NCBI RefSeq assembly: GCF_003336705.1
Contig: NZ_QMDL01000004.1
Coordinates: 95,285-159,284 of the forward strand
Reading direction: 5' to 3'
DNA from: Marinobacter litoralis
GTDB taxonomy: Bacteria; Pseudomonadota; Gammaproteobacteria; Pseudomonadales; Oleiphilaceae
DNA length: 64,000 nt
The notes beneath the pieces were generated by a model, which worked only from the letters and a program-made list of their open reading frames with translations, searched no databases and had not been told where the DNA came from. The position numbers and the translations under genes are program-made. Below are positions 1-9,806 of this stretch, piece by piece. How positions within the stretch are numbered: the stretch's first letter is position 1; every line of letters begins with the position of its first letter.

Positions 1-30
1 TCACCACGCCGCCATCAGGAAGTGGTGGGA

Positions 31-58
31 ATTATACTGAGCCTGAGTCTGAAAGCAA
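31..58 (-). promoter_or_regulatory. Candidate sigma-70 promoter reading out of the window
   Basis: On the minus strand TTGCTT (58-53) and TATAAT (36-31) are separated by 16 bp, a good match to a sigma-70 promoter. It lies downstream of flgL and would drive a minus-strand gene beyond position 1. In related bacteria that gene is often flagellin or another flagellar gene, but it is not visible here. Confidence 0.4.
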
Positions 59-95
59 CACGCAAAGTAAAAAAATTTCCCACTGCCTCAAACAA

Positions 96-1334
96 TTACA
101 ATCGATCAAATAATGACAACCGCGAGATCTGCGCAAACGACTGCTGAGCAGCCTGCAAGACAAAGCTTTGGAAACTCAGATTACTGATTGCTTCCGCATA
201 ATCAACGTCTTGCAGCTGCGACCGTATCTCTTTGGTGTAAAGCGCAGAATCTTCCAAAAACGCACTGGTAGATTCCACCGCGTTCATGCGGCCACCTATT
301 TCGGTTTGCTTTAGAAGGATAGACTCCTGGCCGTTGTCCAGATTGGCTAAGGATTCTGATATCAGGGCATCGTATTCCGCATTGCCCTTTGGAGAATCCT
401 TCGAGATGTTATCCAGACCAGCTATGAGATTTTCAATGGTGCCGAAAATGGACTGTTTGTCGTTGATGCCGATTGTGAACGAATCACCTGTCCCCGCAAC
501 TGCATCGTAAGCCGCATCAGTGACGGTCATTTCAATTCCAGCCACTTGAAACGTATCACCAACGCTCGGAATAGGTGTTGGTGTCAAATCCAAGGCACCG
601 CCATTCGCTGTGATAGACAACTCTCCTGCCGCATTCACCACAGAAACGGTTAGGTCATTAGGTACGTTCGGCGCGACTGAATCAAACGCGGCCTGAAGGG
701 CACTTTCATTTTGCACAGATAGGCCGGCAATAAATCCGTTGGCCGATGTCGTCTCTTTCATCGAGACCGTAGCGGGAACATTACCAAAAATCCCCTTCCC
801 GTGATCACTAATCGGAACTGTCACACCATCATCTATTTCCAGAACACGCTGCCCTTCATCTCCGTTATAAGTCCAGGCACCATCTTCTTTAACGAAAGCC
901 GGCGAACCACCCTGAAATCCGCTGAAGATATACTCACCTGAAGCGTCACGAGTATTAGCTACGTCAGCCAATTGCCCTAGCCGTTCTTTGAGTTCCGACG
1001 AAATAGACTTGCGATCATTGGCGGACAACGAACCGTTACCGGCTTGCACCGTCAGCTCCCTCACCCGCTGGATAATGTCGATGGCACTGCTCAGCGCGCT
1101 CTCCTCCTGCTTCAGTCGGTTATCCGCCAGATCGGCGTTACGCTGATAGGTTTCAACGCGACTCAGATTCTGATCGAGCTTAAGAATACGCGCTGCTGCT
1201 ACCGGGTCATCAGAGGGTTTATTGACCTTCTTGCCGGTGGAGATCTGTTGCTGGGTCTTAACCAGATCGCTATTGATATCCTGCATCCGGTTGATACCAC
1301 CGGAGAAGATTTGCTGTGATGAAATACGGACCAT
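96..1334 (-). CDS. flgL: Flagellar hook-filament junction protein FlgL (HAP3)
   Basis: FlgL forms the second junction ring between hook (via FlgK) and flagellin filament, outside the cell. The 412-residue protein has a flagellin-like N-terminal helical domain (about 1-140), with MVRISSQQIF at the start and the usual QISTGKKVNKPSDDP stretch near residue 30. It ends in a conserved C-terminal helix (about 340-412, ending LSLFDRL). The middle is a variable domain exposed on the surface. It is longer than the enteric protein (about 317 residues), as in many marine bacteria. ATG at 1334 is supported by a conserved N-terminus. It is the last gene of the flgB-L run, 16 bp after flgK. Confidence 0.95.
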   Translation of the reverse strand: MVRISSQQIFSGGINRMQDINSDLVKTQQQISTGKKVNKPSDDPVAAARILKLDQNLSRVETYQRNADLADNRLKQEESALSSAIDIIQRVRELTVQAGNGSLSANDRKSISSELKERLGQLADVANTRDASGEYIFSGFQGGSPAFVKEDGAWTYNGDEGQRVLEIDDGVTVPISDHGKGIFGNVPATVSMKETTSANGFIAGLSVQNESALQAAFDSVAPNVPNDLTVSVVNAAGELSITANGGALDLTPTPIPSVGDTFQVAGIEMTVTDAAYDAVAGTGDSFTIGINDKQSIFGTIENLIAGLDNISKDSPKGNAEYDALISESLANLDNGQESILLKQTEIGGRMNAVESTSAFLEDSALYTKEIRSQLQDVDYAEAISNLSFQSFVLQAAQQSFAQISRLSLFDRL

Positions 1335-1350
1335 TTTACCTTACCCCACC

Positions 1351-3384
1351 TTACCGGAAGCTTTGCAGCAACGTGTTGAACAAGTCCTGCGCCACCGACA
1401 TAACTTGCGCCGAAGCGTTGTAGGCCGCCTGATACTGAATCAGCTTACCTGCCTCTTCATCCAAATTGACTCCGGATACCGATTCCCGCTGGTTGTTGGA
1501 CTGCTCCAGCAGAGTTTGGCCTGCCGCCTTATCAAGTTGGCTCTGTCGGGTTTTCACGCCCACGTCTTCTACCAAGCCGGCGTACCCTTCGGCAAAGTTC
1601 TGGCTGCCGCCGTTCAAGGTGTTGGCCGTTCCTAAAGCCGCCAGCAATTCCGCGTTTCGGTTATCGGAAACGCCGTTTTTATTGAAGTCGATAACAAATT
1701 CATCGCCCACCGCCGGCTCGCCGGTCATTTCAAACTGATAGCCTTGATAGCTGTCACCGTCTGAAGGATTATCACTGAAGAATGTGTTTACCTTTTTAGG
1801 ATCATAGCTTCCCGTTTCCAGCACGTTGTTGGTGCTATCCCTGATGGTGTAACTATACGTTCCGCTAGTTGAATCGTATGCGCCGAACTCGATCTCTATC
1901 GGTCCGTTAGCCAAAGCGCCGCGGGTCTGGAATCCAGGCAACAACGCATTGGTATTCGGGTTGCGGACATTCAGCATTTTGCCCTGCGAAATGCTTGCCG
2001 TTCCGAGATTCCCCTCCGCCGCACTGGCCCGAATCGGACTAGCAAACGCAAGATCCTCTTCCCGGCGAACGTTCAAAGCAATATTGGCCGCTGCATTTCG
2101 GCTAGGCTGAATCAGGTACTCATCACCCGGATTGAAATCGCCGCCCTCAATCCGCACGTTAAAGCCCGGCATGCTGATTTCAGATTGTACCGGGTCGGGC
2201 AGCCGCCCTTGGCGAGCTACTTCTCCTGTTGAGGCATCCACCAACTGATAGCTTTTGCCGTCACCGCTGAACTTCAACGACCAAGTGCCGGCCGCCAACA
2301 AACTGCTGTCGGTAATTTCAACAGCCAACTGGGCGTTTTGAGGCTCGGTGTTATTGCCGTTCGCAATCACTCGGCTGCGCTGAAACGCTATGCTGTTTAT
2401 ATCGGTAAAGAAGTTTCCGCCCAAATCCCCTTCCAGATCCATACCGATTTCGTGCTGGTGGTTAATCGCGGATGAAATCCCGATCGCCAAACGGCCAAGC
2501 TCATCAAACGCTGGGCGCAAAGCTTCTCGCTCAAAGCGGCGCAAGCCGCCCAATGACCCACCCTGAATTTGGTCATCAACCTGCAACAGACGTCCACCGC
2601 TGGTAAGTGTGAACTCCAACTGAGCGGGGTCTTGCGCACTGGTTCTCGTGCCCAATTGCGCCGCATCGGACCCAGTAACGAGCGACTGCCCGTTAGCCAG
2701 CGAAACGTTCACCTGGCTGCCATCCGTGTGAGTCACCCGAATGCCTACGAGCGCCGACAGCTCCCGCAGGTTTTCGTCTCGCTTATCCATTAACTCAAGC
2801 GGCATTTTGCCCTGAGCGATACCGGGCGATTCGGAAATCGCCAGGTTCAGGTCGGCAATATTTTTCAGCAGCGTGTTGGCATCTTTTACGCCCTGCTGCA
2901 TTTGGGTTTTGACAGATTCCCGTTGCTGTATGAACTGTTCGTTCAGGGCCTGAAAGCGATTAACCACTTGTTGTGCTTCACTCAGAACCAACTGCCGTTG
3001 CGGCAAAGACGTTGGGTCTTCCGCGGCATTTTGGAGGGAGGCAAAGAAGTTGTTCAGCGCATTGCTCAAACCAGTGCTTTCGCCGCCAAGCAAGTTATCC
3101 AGCTGCGTAAGCTCCGCGTTGAGGGCGTTCTGCTCTCCAAACAGGGTGCTGTCTTCCCTCAACTGCTGCGTTAGATATTCATTCGCCAAGCGGCGAATGT
3201 TCTCAATCGATACGCCAGTACCAACGGTTCCAGCTCCGGTTCGATTGCCTTCTTGCGTGGCAAACTGAACTTCCTGACGACTGTAGCCCGGGGTGTTGGC
3301 GTTGGTAATATTATTGGCCGTGGTATTGAGTGCGCTCTGGTGGCTGAGCACACCCGACAAGCCTATCCCGATTAATCCTGCCAT
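1351..3384 (-). CDS. flgK: Flagellar hook-associated protein FlgK (HAP1)
   Basis: FlgK is the first hook-filament junction protein, exported by the flagellar type III system. The 677-residue product has the typical N-terminus (MAGLIGIGLSGVL, then NTTANNITNANTPGYSRQEV) shared by rod and hook axial proteins. It ends in the conserved C-terminal helix with EEAGKLIQYQAAYNASAQVMSVAQ, about residues 635-670. The central region is longer than in E. coli FlgK (about 547 residues). It sits between flgJ (6 bp away) and flgL and is probably co-transcribed with them. ATG at 3384 is preceded by GGAG. Confidence 0.96.
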   Translation of the reverse strand: MAGLIGIGLSGVLSHQSALNTTANNITNANTPGYSRQEVQFATQEGNRTGAGTVGTGVSIENIRRLANEYLTQQLREDSTLFGEQNALNAELTQLDNLLGGESTGLSNALNNFFASLQNAAEDPTSLPQRQLVLSEAQQVVNRFQALNEQFIQQRESVKTQMQQGVKDANTLLKNIADLNLAISESPGIAQGKMPLELMDKRDENLRELSALVGIRVTHTDGSQVNVSLANGQSLVTGSDAAQLGTRTSAQDPAQLEFTLTSGGRLLQVDDQIQGGSLGGLRRFEREALRPAFDELGRLAIGISSAINHQHEIGMDLEGDLGGNFFTDINSIAFQRSRVIANGNNTEPQNAQLAVEITDSSLLAAGTWSLKFSGDGKSYQLVDASTGEVARQGRLPDPVQSEISMPGFNVRIEGGDFNPGDEYLIQPSRNAAANIALNVRREEDLAFASPIRASAAEGNLGTASISQGKMLNVRNPNTNALLPGFQTRGALANGPIEIEFGAYDSTSGTYSYTIRDSTNNVLETGSYDPKKVNTFFSDNPSDGDSYQGYQFEMTGEPAVGDEFVIDFNKNGVSDNRNAELLAALGTANTLNGGSQNFAEGYAGLVEDVGVKTRQSQLDKAAGQTLLEQSNNQRESVSGVNLDEEAGKLIQYQAAYNASAQVMSVAQDLFNTLLQSFR

Positions 3385-3390
3385 GACCTG

Positions 3391-4383
3391 TTACTCCTTT
3401 ATCCCACCGTTGCCCATGGACAACGTCATCAGGGAATCACGATTCATAATCCGGCGAATCTTTGAACCGTATTCCGGATCGGTGGCGTAACCAGCTTGCT
3501 GCAGTTTTTCTGCGAATACTTCAGGCTCGCCTGCTGAAGAAAGCACATCTTTATAACGCGGATTACTTTGAAGGAATTCCACATAGTCACGGAAACTGGC
3601 TTCGTAATCCGGATACGCCCGGAAGTCGGCTCGCTCTTTCATTGCAACACCGCCACGAAACTCAGTGGTGGTAATGGTGACGGCATCGCCATTCCATCGA
3701 CTGTCTGCTTTGATGCCAAACAGGTTGAAACTCGGCTCGTTTCCATCACCTTCAATCATGTGCTTGCCCCACCCTGTTTCCAGTGCGGCTTGGGCAACCA
3801 TCAAGCGAGGATCAATGCCGCTCTCCCGGCCAATGCGCCGGGCATAGGGCATCAACTCGCTGACAAAGTGCTCCGGGCTATCAAAGGTGGCAGGCAATTG
3901 AGTATTAGGGCTCAATTCGGAAACATCACCAGGCAATGCCTGAACCACGTCCTCTACCACCTTCATTCGTTCAGGTAATGCGGGAGAAATAGCAGGTAAG
4001 GTGCGGTCGTAATCCGCCAGCGTAGCTTTGTGGCCTGCCAGTTTTTCGCCGTTAGACGTCACACCCGGAATACTCTCGCCCAACTGCCGAACCAGCGCTT
4101 CGGCCAAACCGGTCCCTGAGCCAGTCGCCATACTCAGACTGATCTGGCTATCGAACATGTCCCGGTAGAATTCGCTCTCGTTGCTGTTCAGGTAATTGCC
4201 TTCGGCGAACACTTCACCCGCCTTGCGCATGGACTTAAGCATCTCCGACAGGAACAGGCTTTCAAACTGTTTAGCCACCTGTTCAAGCGCTGCTTTTTTA
4301 TCGCTGCGCGCCTGCATCTTCAGCGAATTAAGGCCGCTGAAATCGGTGTATACCTGAGCTTGCTGTACGCGATGGTCCTGCAT
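3391..4383 (-). CDS. flgJ: FlgJ: rod-cap protein with peptidoglycan hydrolase domain
   Basis: FlgJ caps the growing rod and opens the peptidoglycan layer for it. In this 330-residue dual-domain form, residues about 20-110 are the rod-binding domain (KQFESLFLSEMLKSMRKA). Residues about 170-320 are a glucosaminidase-type hydrolase with the conserved AALETGWGKH segment; Glu202 is the likely catalytic acid by family comparison. Between them is a linker rich in Pro and Glu. The dual-domain version is typical of beta- and gammaproteobacteria. ATG at 4383 follows AGGGGAAG. It lies 8 bp after flgI. Confidence 0.95.
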   Translation of the reverse strand: MQDHRVQQAQVYTDFSGLNSLKMQARSDKKAALEQVAKQFESLFLSEMLKSMRKAGEVFAEGNYLNSNESEFYRDMFDSQISLSMATGSGTGLAEALVRQLGESIPGVTSNGEKLAGHKATLADYDRTLPAISPALPERMKVVEDVVQALPGDVSELSPNTQLPATFDSPEHFVSELMPYARRIGRESGIDPRLMVAQAALETGWGKHMIEGDGNEPSFNLFGIKADSRWNGDAVTITTTEFRGGVAMKERADFRAYPDYEASFRDYVEFLQSNPRYKDVLSSAGEPEVFAEKLQQAGYATDPEYGSKIRRIMNRDSLMTLSMGNGGIKE

Positions 4384-4391
4384 GACTTCCC

Positions 4392-5486
4392 CTAGATCAC
4401 AATCAGCTCGGCTCGCAACGCGCCAGCCTGTTTCAGAGCTTCCAGCACAGCCATAACATCGCCAGGCGCTGCCCCAACCTGGTTAACCGCCTGAACGATT
4501 TCATTCAGCGTTGTGGCCGGGCCAAACTGGAACATTCGTGCCGGGTCTTCAGTGATCGCAATTTGAGTGTTGGCCTGCACTTCCGTGTCGCCACCCGCAA
4601 AGGGGTTAGGCTGAACAACTTCAGGATTTTCCTGAATGGTCACGGTCAAATTACCATGAGTAATCGCGGCCGGGCTCACCTTCACGTTCTGGCCCACGAC
4701 AATTGTCCCCGTGCGGCTGTTGATCACCACTTTGGCGGATTCTTCTGCAGGCTCAACTTCGATATTTTCAACGATCGACAAAAAACTCACCCGCTGGGAA
4801 GGGTCACGCGGCGCTCTGACCGAGATCGATGTAGGGTCATGGGCGTAGGCCATATCAGGCCCCAGATGGCTATTGATCGCCTCTACAACCCGGCGAGCTG
4901 TTGTGAAATCCGACCGAAGCAGATTAAACGTGATGGTATCGCCACGATTAAACGGAGAGGCCACTTCCCGCTCAATGGTCGCTCCGTTAGGAATGCGACC
5001 TACACTCGGCACGTTCACAGTGATACGCGAACCGTCTAACCCCTGCGCACCAAAACCACCCACAACCAGGCTGCCCTGAGCCATGGCATACACTTGCCCG
5101 TCTGCGCCCTTGAGCGGAGTCATTAATAAGGTGCCACCACGCAAACTGTCGGCATTACCAATCGACGAAACGGTGATGTCCAACTCCTGACCAGACTTGG
5201 CGAAGGCCGGCAAAGTGGCGCTCACAGTTACAGCGGCTACGTTTGCAAGCTTCGGGTTAACGCCATCCGGAAGGGTGATGCCAAACTGATTCATCATGTT
5301 CCGAAACGTCTGGTTGGTGAACGGTGCTTTATCACCCGTTCCGTCCAACCCCACCACCAGGCCATAGCCAATCAGCTGGTTGTTCCGCACACCCTTTACT
5401 TTCGCCAGATCTTTCAGGCGATCCGCCGCCACCGGAGATGCGATCACCGCCAGCAAGGTAAAAACAACACAAAGTTTGCGGATCAT
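4392..5486 (-). CDS. flgI: Flagellar P-ring protein FlgI
   Basis: FlgI builds the P ring, the bushing around the rod in the peptidoglycan layer. From ATG 5486 the product has 364 residues, the usual family length. It begins with a cleavable signal peptide ([21 protein letters not shown]), as expected for a Sec-exported periplasmic protein. Mature sequence includes [20 protein letters not shown] and VVGLDGTGD, typical of FlgI. A GTG at 5498 is a possible longer start. ATG 5486 is preferred because it overlaps the flgH stop as ATGA, which suggests translational coupling, and gives a clean signal peptide. Confidence 0.95.
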   Translation of the reverse strand: MIRKLCVVFTLLAVIASPVAADRLKDLAKVKGVRNNQLIGYGLVVGLDGTGDKAPFTNQTFRNMMNQFGITLPDGVNPKLANVAAVTVSATLPAFAKSGQELDITVSSIGNADSLRGGTLLMTPLKGADGQVYAMAQGSLVVGGFGAQGLDGSRITVNVPSVGRIPNGATIEREVASPFNRGDTITFNLLRSDFTTARRVVEAINSHLGPDMAYAHDPTSISVRAPRDPSQRVSFLSIVENIEVEPAEESAKVVINSRTGTIVVGQNVKVSPAAITHGNLTVTIQENPEVVQPNPFAGGDTEVQANTQIAITEDPARMFQFGPATTLNEIVQAVNQVGAAPGDVMAVLEALKQAGALRAELIVI

Positions 5487-6184
5487 AACGGCCACCACTC
5501 ACTGTTAAAGAAGCGGGCCAGCCAGCCCATTTGATTAGCCTGATCGAAGTCACCGGTGCCGCCATAGGCAAAGCGGGCATCCGCTATCCGATTGGAAGCC
5601 ACCGTGTTGTCGGGCGCGATGTCCTGCGGGCGAACCATGCCCGTCAGGCGAATGTACTCATCACCATTGGTCAGTGACAGCCACTTCTCGCCACGAATAC
5701 GCAACACGCCGTTCGGCAACACCTCAGTTACCGTCACGGTGATGCTGCCCGCCAGGCTGTTGCTTTGATCCGCTTCGGCGGAACCTGCGAAATCCCGCTC
5801 CAGGTTGGCCGAGGCATTCAAGCCAATATTATTCTTTCCGAAGATGTTGGGCTCAGGCAGGCTCAACTCCTGGTCTTTGGTGATCGTGGTTTCGGCATTT
5901 TTGCTGGCGCGAGTGGACTCTTCCAACAAGACCGTGAGGACATCGCCAACGTTCAGTGCTTTGGTATCACCGTAGATGTTGTAGTTACGGGACACCTGAT
6001 AAATAGAGCCGGAGTCCGGGTCACGCTGCATCATGGCCTGAGCACGCACCGGCGCATACGCCGGGTCGTCGGGCATCGCACGAGGGCGGGTCATGGCCGT
6101 GCAGCCTTGCAAGATAATAAGGCCTCCCACCAATGCCAGTGTGGCCACGCGCTTTGCTGTCCAGGTTTGATGGTTGCGTTTCAT
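5483..6184 (-). CDS. flgH: Flagellar L-ring lipoprotein FlgH
   Basis: FlgH is the outer-membrane L-ring lipoprotein of the flagellar basal body. The 233-residue product has a lipoprotein signal with lipobox LQGC at about residues 25-28. The conserved FlgH core follows, with [13 protein letters not shown] and [13 protein letters not shown], and a C-terminal FNSEWWPL. It starts 3 bp after flgG ends and overlaps flgI by 4 bp. Together FlgH and FlgI form the outer rings through which the rod turns. Confidence 0.96.
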   Translation of the reverse strand: MKRNHQTWTAKRVATLALVGGLIILQGCTAMTRPRAMPDDPAYAPVRAQAMMQRDPDSGSIYQVSRNYNIYGDTKALNVGDVLTVLLEESTRASKNAETTITKDQELSLPEPNIFGKNNIGLNASANLERDFAGSAEADQSNSLAGSITVTVTEVLPNGVLRIRGEKWLSLTNGDEYIRLTGMVRPQDIAPDNTVASNRIADARFAYGGTGDFDQANQMGWLARFFNSEWWPL

Positions 6185-6187
6185 AAC

Positions 6188-6976
6188 TTACCCAATATTG
6201 TTGGTAATGAACTGAAGCATCTGATCGGTTGTGGAAACCACCTTGGAGTTCATCTCGTAGGCGCGCTGAGTGGTGATCATGTTGACCAACTCTTCCACCA
6301 CTTCCACGTTTGAAGATTCAACAGTGCCCTGCTCGATGGTGCCAATTCCCGCCAACCCCGGCTCGCCTTCCTGAGGATCGCCACTGGCATTGGTTTCCTT
6401 GAACAGGTTGTTACCAATCGCCTGCAATCCTTGAGGATTGATGAAATTCACCAGCGTGATCTGCCCCAGATTGACCGGCGCAGCCTGATCATTCGTGACC
6501 GCCGTAACCGTGCCGTCGCGACCGATAGTGACGTTCGTCGTGTCTTCCGGCACGTTGATGTTCGGTTCCAGCGGGTAGCCGTCTGGAGTGACCACATCGC
6601 CATCAGAATTCAACTGGAACTGACCGTCACGGGTGTATGCAATCTGGCCATCAGGCATGGCAATCTGGAAGAAGCCCCGACCATTAACGGCCATATCCAG
6701 TGGCTGCTCGGTAATCTGCAGATTGCCCTGGCTGAACTGCTTCGCCGTGCCCACCACACGGACACCCGTACCCAATTGCAAGCCGGATGGCAGCTCGGTG
6801 TTTTCGGTGCTCATTCCGCCGGGCTGGCGATTGATCTGATACAGCAGATCCTGAAACACTGCACGGTCCCGTTTGAAACCGGTGGTGTTTACGTTCGCCA
6901 AGTTGTTGGAGATCGTGGACAGATTGGTGTCCTGTGCGCTCAACCCGGTTTTACTGACCCATAGTGCTGGATGCAT
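6188..6976 (-). CDS. flgG: Flagellar distal rod protein FlgG
   Basis: FlgG forms the distal rod of the flagellar drive shaft. From ATG 6976 the product has 262 residues, close to the 260 of E. coli. It starts MHPALWVSKTGLSAQDTNLS with the rod-protein motif NNLANVNTTGFKRDRAVFQD. It ends with NVEVVEELVNMITTQRAYEMN and a C-terminal helix. A longer frame starts at 7015, but TAAGGAG just upstream of ATG 6976 and the family N-terminus settle the start. About 80 bp separate it from flgF with no obvious promoter. Confidence 0.96.
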   Translation of the reverse strand: MHPALWVSKTGLSAQDTNLSTISNNLANVNTTGFKRDRAVFQDLLYQINRQPGGMSTENTELPSGLQLGTGVRVVGTAKQFSQGNLQITEQPLDMAVNGRGFFQIAMPDGQIAYTRDGQFQLNSDGDVVTPDGYPLEPNINVPEDTTNVTIGRDGTVTAVTNDQAAPVNLGQITLVNFINPQGLQAIGNNLFKETNASGDPQEGEPGLAGIGTIEQGTVESSNVEVVEELVNMITTQRAYEMNSKVVSTTDQMLQFITNNIG

Positions 6977-7059
6977 GTTTCTACTCCTTACCTTGCCGGC
7001 TGCCGAAGCGGCCATTGTTTGCCGCTTGATGCCGGCCGGTGATGCTTAATTCAGCGTTA

Positions 7060-7812
7060 TCAGAGATTCTGCAACAGTCGTGCCGTTGCTTCGGAATTCT
7101 CGTTGGCGGTGGACATAACTTTCACCTGCATCTCGTATTGGCGAGACAACTGCAGGTTGGAAATCATCTCTTCCACGGCATTGACGTTGGAACTTTCCAA
7201 AAACCCTGTCGCAACGCGCATATTGGCGTCCGCGGGCTCAACCCCGCCAATCGCCTGCCCCGGCTTACGGCGGATAAACCCGTCCAAACCCTTTTCCAAA
7301 GCATCGGCGGGTGGGTTCACCAACTTCAGGCGGTCAACCTCCACCAACTGATCAGGCGGACCACCCACCGGAACAACGGAAACCGTGCCGTCAGCTCCGA
7401 TCAACAAATCATCAAACGGCGGCAAAGCAACTGGCCCACCATTGCCCAGCACCAACTCACCACTGGGCATGCGAACCAATCCATTCACATCCACCTGAAG
7501 GCTGCCGCTGCGGGTGAACACTTCTTCGCCTTGATTGTTCTGAACCGCCAGCCAACCGTCGCCTTCAACGGCAACATCGAGTTTTCGACCGGTATCCATC
7601 AGGGCACCGGCGGAAAGATCTGTGCCTGGCCGCTCGGTCATGGCATAGGCGCGGGTAGGATGATGCTCACCAAACACCGGCATGCTGCGGGCCTGAGCAA
7701 AATCCTTCTTGAACCCCGTGGTGTTCACGTTGGCGAGGTTGTTAGCGTGGGCACGCTGGGCCAGCATGTTCTGCTTGGCGCCAGACATTCCAATGTAGAG
7801 GGCTTTGTCCAT
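7060..7812 (-). CDS. flgF: Flagellar proximal rod protein FlgF
   Basis: FlgF is a proximal rod subunit joining FlgB/FlgC to FlgG. From ATG 7812 it has 250 residues, the typical length. It shows MDKALYIGMSGAKQNM, then NNLANVNTTGFKKDFAQA, and the C-terminal axial motif VNAVEEMISNLQLSRQYEMQ. The frame can begin at TTG 7818, but GCAGGAG sits 7 bp before ATG 7812. It is the first gene after a sigma-54-like site at 7870-7854, so it probably starts its own flgFGHIJKL transcript, as in Pseudomonas. Confidence 0.95.
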   Translation of the reverse strand: MDKALYIGMSGAKQNMLAQRAHANNLANVNTTGFKKDFAQARSMPVFGEHHPTRAYAMTERPGTDLSAGALMDTGRKLDVAVEGDGWLAVQNNQGEEVFTRSGSLQVDVNGLVRMPSGELVLGNGGPVALPPFDDLLIGADGTVSVVPVGGPPDQLVEVDRLKLVNPPADALEKGLDGFIRRKPGQAIGGVEPADANMRVATGFLESSNVNAVEEMISNLQLSRQYEMQVKVMSTANENSEATARLLQNL

Positions 7813-7853
7813 GGGCAAACTCCTGCCGGAATTTTGACTGTTTCCAGTCTTCC

Positions 7854-7870
7854 TGCAGGAGTCATGCCAT
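7854..7870 (-). promoter_or_regulatory. Candidate sigma-54 promoter for flgFGHIJKL
   Basis: The minus-strand sequence ATGGCATGACTCCTGCA (7870-7854) fits the sigma-54 pattern YTGGCACGRNNNTTGCW at 14 of 17 positions. The invariant GG and GC are exactly 10 bp apart. It would start transcription near 7843, about 30 nt before the flgF ATG. Separate sigma-54 transcripts for flgBCDE and flgFGHIJKL are known in Pseudomonas aeruginosa, which supports the reading. An overlapping CTCCTGCAGGAG palindrome is also present. Confidence 0.55.
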
Positions 7871-7885
7871 GTTTACATGACAGGG

Positions 7886-9778
7886 TTAGCGGAGGTTGAT
7901 AATGGTCTGGGTGACCGCATCCGAGGTTTCAATGGTTTTGGCGTTTGCCTGATAGTTACGCTGGGCAATGATCAGGTTGACGAGCTCGGCTGAAAGATCA
8001 ACGTTGGATTCTTCAACTGAACTTGCCTTGATTGATCCCAAGGTTCCGGTATCCGGAGCGCCGATCACCGGCTGCCCGGATTCGAAGGACTCAACCCAAG
8101 TGGTGTCGCCTACCGGAGACAAGCCATTGGTGTTGTTAAACGATGCCAACGCCACCTGCCCCAAGGCTTTAGATTGGCCGTTGGTGTAGCGGGCAAAGAT
8201 CACCCCCTCGCCAGACACGTCTAATCCGGAAAGCCGCCCGGTTGTATAACCGTTCTGCTGCTGATTGTTCACCCCGAATGTGGCGCCATACTGGGTAGCT
8301 CTGCCAAGATCCAGAACGAAGGCGGAGCTGTTAGCGGGCAGCGGAATCGGGCTAACCACACTTGAAGGATCTGCGGGTGGGCCATCTGCGCCATTCGGAG
8401 CGCCATTCGGATCTTTTGGCACCCAGTCAGCGATAATGATTTCTCCATTCACATTGCCGTTAATGGACTCCAGCTGACCGTCTTGGTTGAAGATAGCGGT
8501 GTATGGCTGCTGATCCGTACCTGCAACCATCTCGCCATCGATCTCGATGTATATTGACCACTGGCTCTGACCGACACCATTACCCGGCGATGGCTCTTTC
8601 ACGAAGAACTGGGTCATTTCGTGGGTGTTGCCCAAGCTGTCATAGATTTTTGTCGAGGTGGCGTGGTTGTATGTGCGTTGGTCTATGGGGTTAAAGGCAT
8701 TGATTGGAGTTGGCAGTGTATTATCAAACTCCGATTGCAATTGATTGGAACCGCTCACCGTTACGATGCCGTCGACATTTCGGTCTGAGGAAATGCTAAT
8801 CGCGCCCACCGACGTCTCTGTCGAGCTCGGATTATTCCCTACTCCCCACTCCACATCAAACCTCTCGCCGGAGCCATTTGTGATCTCGAGGCTACCGGTA
8901 TCACCATTCACCTTTGCAGAAATAGAATTGTCGCTGATGTTAGAAATCGCTTCAGCCAGTTCTTGCAGATTGTTCACTTCAGTCAAGTTGCTAAGGTCAA
9001 TGCTCCCGACCCGAAACCTAAAGTCTGGATCTTGAATTTCCGCTGCGGACGGTGTCCCAGAAGCTAATGTCACAGTCTCGGTCCCAGAAGCATTGACACC
9101 TGGCGCCAAAGTTATCTGCTCAGCGATTTCTCTGGCTGATACTGGAGCTGCGGGCGGTGCAGGGTTCGCAATAGGTCCAACACCATAATCGGGACTACCG
9201 TCAGAGTATGTAAATCTATATTCACCGCCCGCAAAGGCTGAGGATGGCAATGAAAAACTACGAACCTGTTGCTCCAACACCGACTGTCTGGAATCCAAAT
9301 TCAAATCCGTGACCAAATTCGTGGTTCTGCGCGGCGCAAGGTTACCGGTCTCAATCGCGAGATCCCCACGCACACCTGACAGATTCCCGTCATCATCAGC
9401 CGTGTAACCCTGAACCTTCATATTCTGGTTATTAACCACGAACCCGTCTTTATCAATCCCGAATTGGCCTGCCCGTGAGTAACGGGTTTCACCGTTATTG
9501 CTCAGAATAAAAAACCCATCACCGCTGATAGCCATATCCAGCCCGCTGTCGGTGAAGCTGATGTTGCCCTGGCCAAACGACTGCTTAACATCCTGTACCC
9601 GAACACCGTCGCCGATCGGGTTTGTCCCGCCACTTAAAAAGCCGTTGGCGTACAAATCACCGAACTGCACTTTGCTGCCTTTGAAGCCGACGGTACTGGC
9701 GTTGGCAATGTTGTTGCCGGTTACGTCCAGATCCACCGATGCGGCCCGCAGACCACTTAGCCCTGTATTAAATGCCAT
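7886..9778 (-). CDS. flgE: Flagellar hook protein FlgE, enlarged form
   Basis: FlgE polymerises into the flagellar hook, the universal joint outside the cell. The N-terminus (MAFNTGLSGLRAASVDLDVTG, NNIANASTVGFKGSKVQFGD) and the C-terminus (VEESNVDLSAELVNLIIAQRNYQANAKTI) are canonical. At 630 residues it is much longer than the roughly 402-residue enteric protein. The extra sequence is mid-protein (about 145-440), rich in Ser, Thr, Asn and Gly, and presumably forms surface-exposed hook domains. It lies 28 bp after flgD and ends the putative flgBCDE transcript. ATG 9778 is preceded by GGAGG. Confidence 0.95.
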   Translation of the reverse strand: MAFNTGLSGLRAASVDLDVTGNNIANASTVGFKGSKVQFGDLYANGFLSGGTNPIGDGVRVQDVKQSFGQGNISFTDSGLDMAISGDGFFILSNNGETRYSRAGQFGIDKDGFVVNNQNMKVQGYTADDDGNLSGVRGDLAIETGNLAPRRTTNLVTDLNLDSRQSVLEQQVRSFSLPSSAFAGGEYRFTYSDGSPDYGVGPIANPAPPAAPVSAREIAEQITLAPGVNASGTETVTLASGTPSAAEIQDPDFRFRVGSIDLSNLTEVNNLQELAEAISNISDNSISAKVNGDTGSLEITNGSGERFDVEWGVGNNPSSTETSVGAISISSDRNVDGIVTVSGSNQLQSEFDNTLPTPINAFNPIDQRTYNHATSTKIYDSLGNTHEMTQFFVKEPSPGNGVGQSQWSIYIEIDGEMVAGTDQQPYTAIFNQDGQLESINGNVNGEIIIADWVPKDPNGAPNGADGPPADPSSVVSPIPLPANSSAFVLDLGRATQYGATFGVNNQQQNGYTTGRLSGLDVSGEGVIFARYTNGQSKALGQVALASFNNTNGLSPVGDTTWVESFESGQPVIGAPDTGTLGSIKASSVEESNVDLSAELVNLIIAQRNYQANAKTIETSDAVTQTIINLR

Positions 9779-9806
9779 GACTTATACCTCCTGGTCCGAC
9801 ACCGGT

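Noticed and set aside
1..95. Possible tRNA or ORF end before position 95
   Set aside because: CACCAC/GTGGTG pairing is short and no cloverleaf can be drawn; only the promoter-like hexamers remain.
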